A DNA stretch of 16,346 nt from Alphaproteobacteria bacterium (GTDB lineage Bacteria; Pseudomonadota; Alphaproteobacteria; GCA-2731375): assembly GCA_028281075.1 (NCBI GenBank), contig JANQKO010000209.1, positions 1 to 16,346 on the forward strand, given 5' to 3'. The notes under the pieces were generated by a model. That model was not told where the DNA came from and did not search any database. It saw only the letters and a program-made list of their open reading frames with translations. Every line of letters starts with the position of its first letter. The stretch's first letter is position 1. The position numbers were made by a program, and so were the translations under genes. Shown in pieces: positions 15,796 through 16,346 of this stretch.

Positions 15796-16346
15796 ATGAC
15801 CAAGCTGCTGGTGCTGTACTACAGCATGTACGGCCATATCGAGACGATGGCGAACGCCGTGGCCGAGGGCGCCCGCGAGGGCGGCGCCGAGGTGACCGTC
15901 AAGCGGGTGCCGGAACTGATGGCGGCGGACCGGGCGCGGGCCGCCGGCGCCAAGCTGGACCAGGCGGCGCCGATTGCCGAGCCGGCCGAGCTCGCCGACT
16001 ATGACGCCGTGATCTTCGGCACGCCGACCCGGTTCGGCAACATGGCGGCACAGATGCGGTACTTCCTGGACCAGACTGGCAAGCTCTGGATGGACGGCAA
16101 GCTGGTCGGCAAGGTCGGCAGCGTGTTCATCTCGACCGGCACCGGCGGCGGCAACGAGACCACCATCAGCTCGTTCCACACGACGCTGTTCCATCACGGC
16201 ATGGTCGTTGTCGGCCTGCCCTACGCGGCGCCGGAGCTGACCGACCTCTCCGAAATCCGCGGCGGCTCGCCGCTGGGCGCCGCGACCATCGCCGGCGGGT
16301 CTTTTTGTCTTGAACATGGCGATCCCCTAGCCGCCCAGGGCCGGGG
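15796..16346 (+). CDS. wrbA: NAD(P)H:quinone oxidoreductase WrbA, C-terminus missing
   Basis: WrbA is a type IV NAD(P)H:quinone oxidoreductase, an FMN flavodoxin-like tetramer that reduces quinones by two electrons and so limits redox stress. Visible motifs are YYSMYGHIETMANAVAEGA (phosphate loop), YDAVIFGTPTRFGNMAAQMR, LDQTGKLW, VFISTGTGGGNETTISSFHT, HHGMVVVGLPY and GGSPLGAATIAGG. AAAGGAG lies six bases before the ATG. Up to residue 168 (base 16299) the match is clear. After that the frame reads SFCLEHGDPLAAQGR to the window end instead of the expected DGSR-x-PS-x-x-E-x-x-x-A-R-F-Q-G helix, and neither other plus frame restores it. About 30 residues are therefore missing or replaced. Either the window ends in a misjoined or low-quality stretch or the gene is truly broken. 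Confidence 0.9.
   Translation, partial: MTKLLVLYYSMYGHIETMANAVAEGAREGGAEVTVKRVPELMAADRARAAGAKLDQAAPIAEPAELADYDAVIFGTPTRFGNMAAQMRYFLDQTGKLWMDGKLVGKVGSVFISTGTGGGNETTISSFHTTLFHHGMVVVGLPYAAPELTDLSEIRGGSPLGAATIAGGSFCLEHGDPLAAQGR
16300..16346. other. Terminal segment unlike wrbA, possible junction
   Basis: From 16300 the sequence is no longer wrbA-like, and its first 20 or so bases are AT-richer. Read on the minus strand it contains AGGGGA, five bases, then ATG TTC AAG ACA AAA AGA (start at 16317), which looks like a ribosome site and the start of another protein (MFKTKR). That frame runs at once into antisense wrbA, so it is cut off too. This fits a chimeric join or a real rearrangement point near 16299/16300. 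Confidence 0.4.

Overview
The window is high-GC DNA with a strong third-position GC bias, from a bacterium that is most likely an alphaproteobacterium, perhaps of the Rhodospirillales type. Supporting signs are the 41-residue L36 protein of the zinc-free type, the glcD-glcE-glcF order, a short palindromic repeat with a core familiar from alphaproteobacterial intergenic DNA, and a TTAA-N7-TTAA box like those bound by CtrA. It looks like chromosomal housekeeping and accessory metabolism. I see no phage, plasmid, IS, CRISPR or tRNA/rRNA gene. Both ends are cut: the first gene lacks its start, and the last gene departs from its family about 47 bases before the window ends.

Left part (1-5700). A 5'-truncated EamA/DMT transporter (+) converges, with a 20-base overlap, on a secreted TPR protein (-). 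Upstream of the TPR gene, on the same strand, lies a tightly packed glycolate oxidase operon, glcD-glcE-glcF. It makes the FAD subunit, the second FAD-binding-like subunit and the iron-sulfur subunit that oxidise glycolate to glyoxylate. A sigma70-like promoter can be drawn upstream of glcD. The leader between it and glcD carries a 10-bp palindrome and a long, nearly perfect 34-bp inverted repeat, the most striking non-coding structure here.

Middle (5630-7965). On the minus strand follow rpmJ (L36), with a good promoter and a textbook intrinsic terminator; a SAM-dependent methyltransferase of unknown substrate with the CtrA-like box upstream; an 81-residue protein I do not recognise; and a membrane-anchored DUF218/YdcF-family protein.

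Right part (8046-16346). Divergent from the YdcF-type gene is a three-gene plus-strand cluster: an aspartate-dehydrogenase-family protein, a luciferase-like (LLM) flavin oxidoreductase and a class III PLP aminotransferase of the glutamate-1-semialdehyde aminomutase type. Together they suggest an uncharacterised amino acid or amine pathway. A gene-free stretch of about 350 bases with a REP-like repeat follows, then a soluble histidine kinase with four PAS domains. It converges on a LysR regulator that is divergent from pirin and wrbA. The LysR/pirin/WrbA group looks like a quinone or redox stress unit, with a T-N11-A operator in the shared intergenic region.

The best candidates for something new are the three-gene dehydrogenase/LLM/aminotransferase cluster, the hairpin-rich glcD leader, and the abrupt break in wrbA. 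The break may be an assembly artefact or a real junction.
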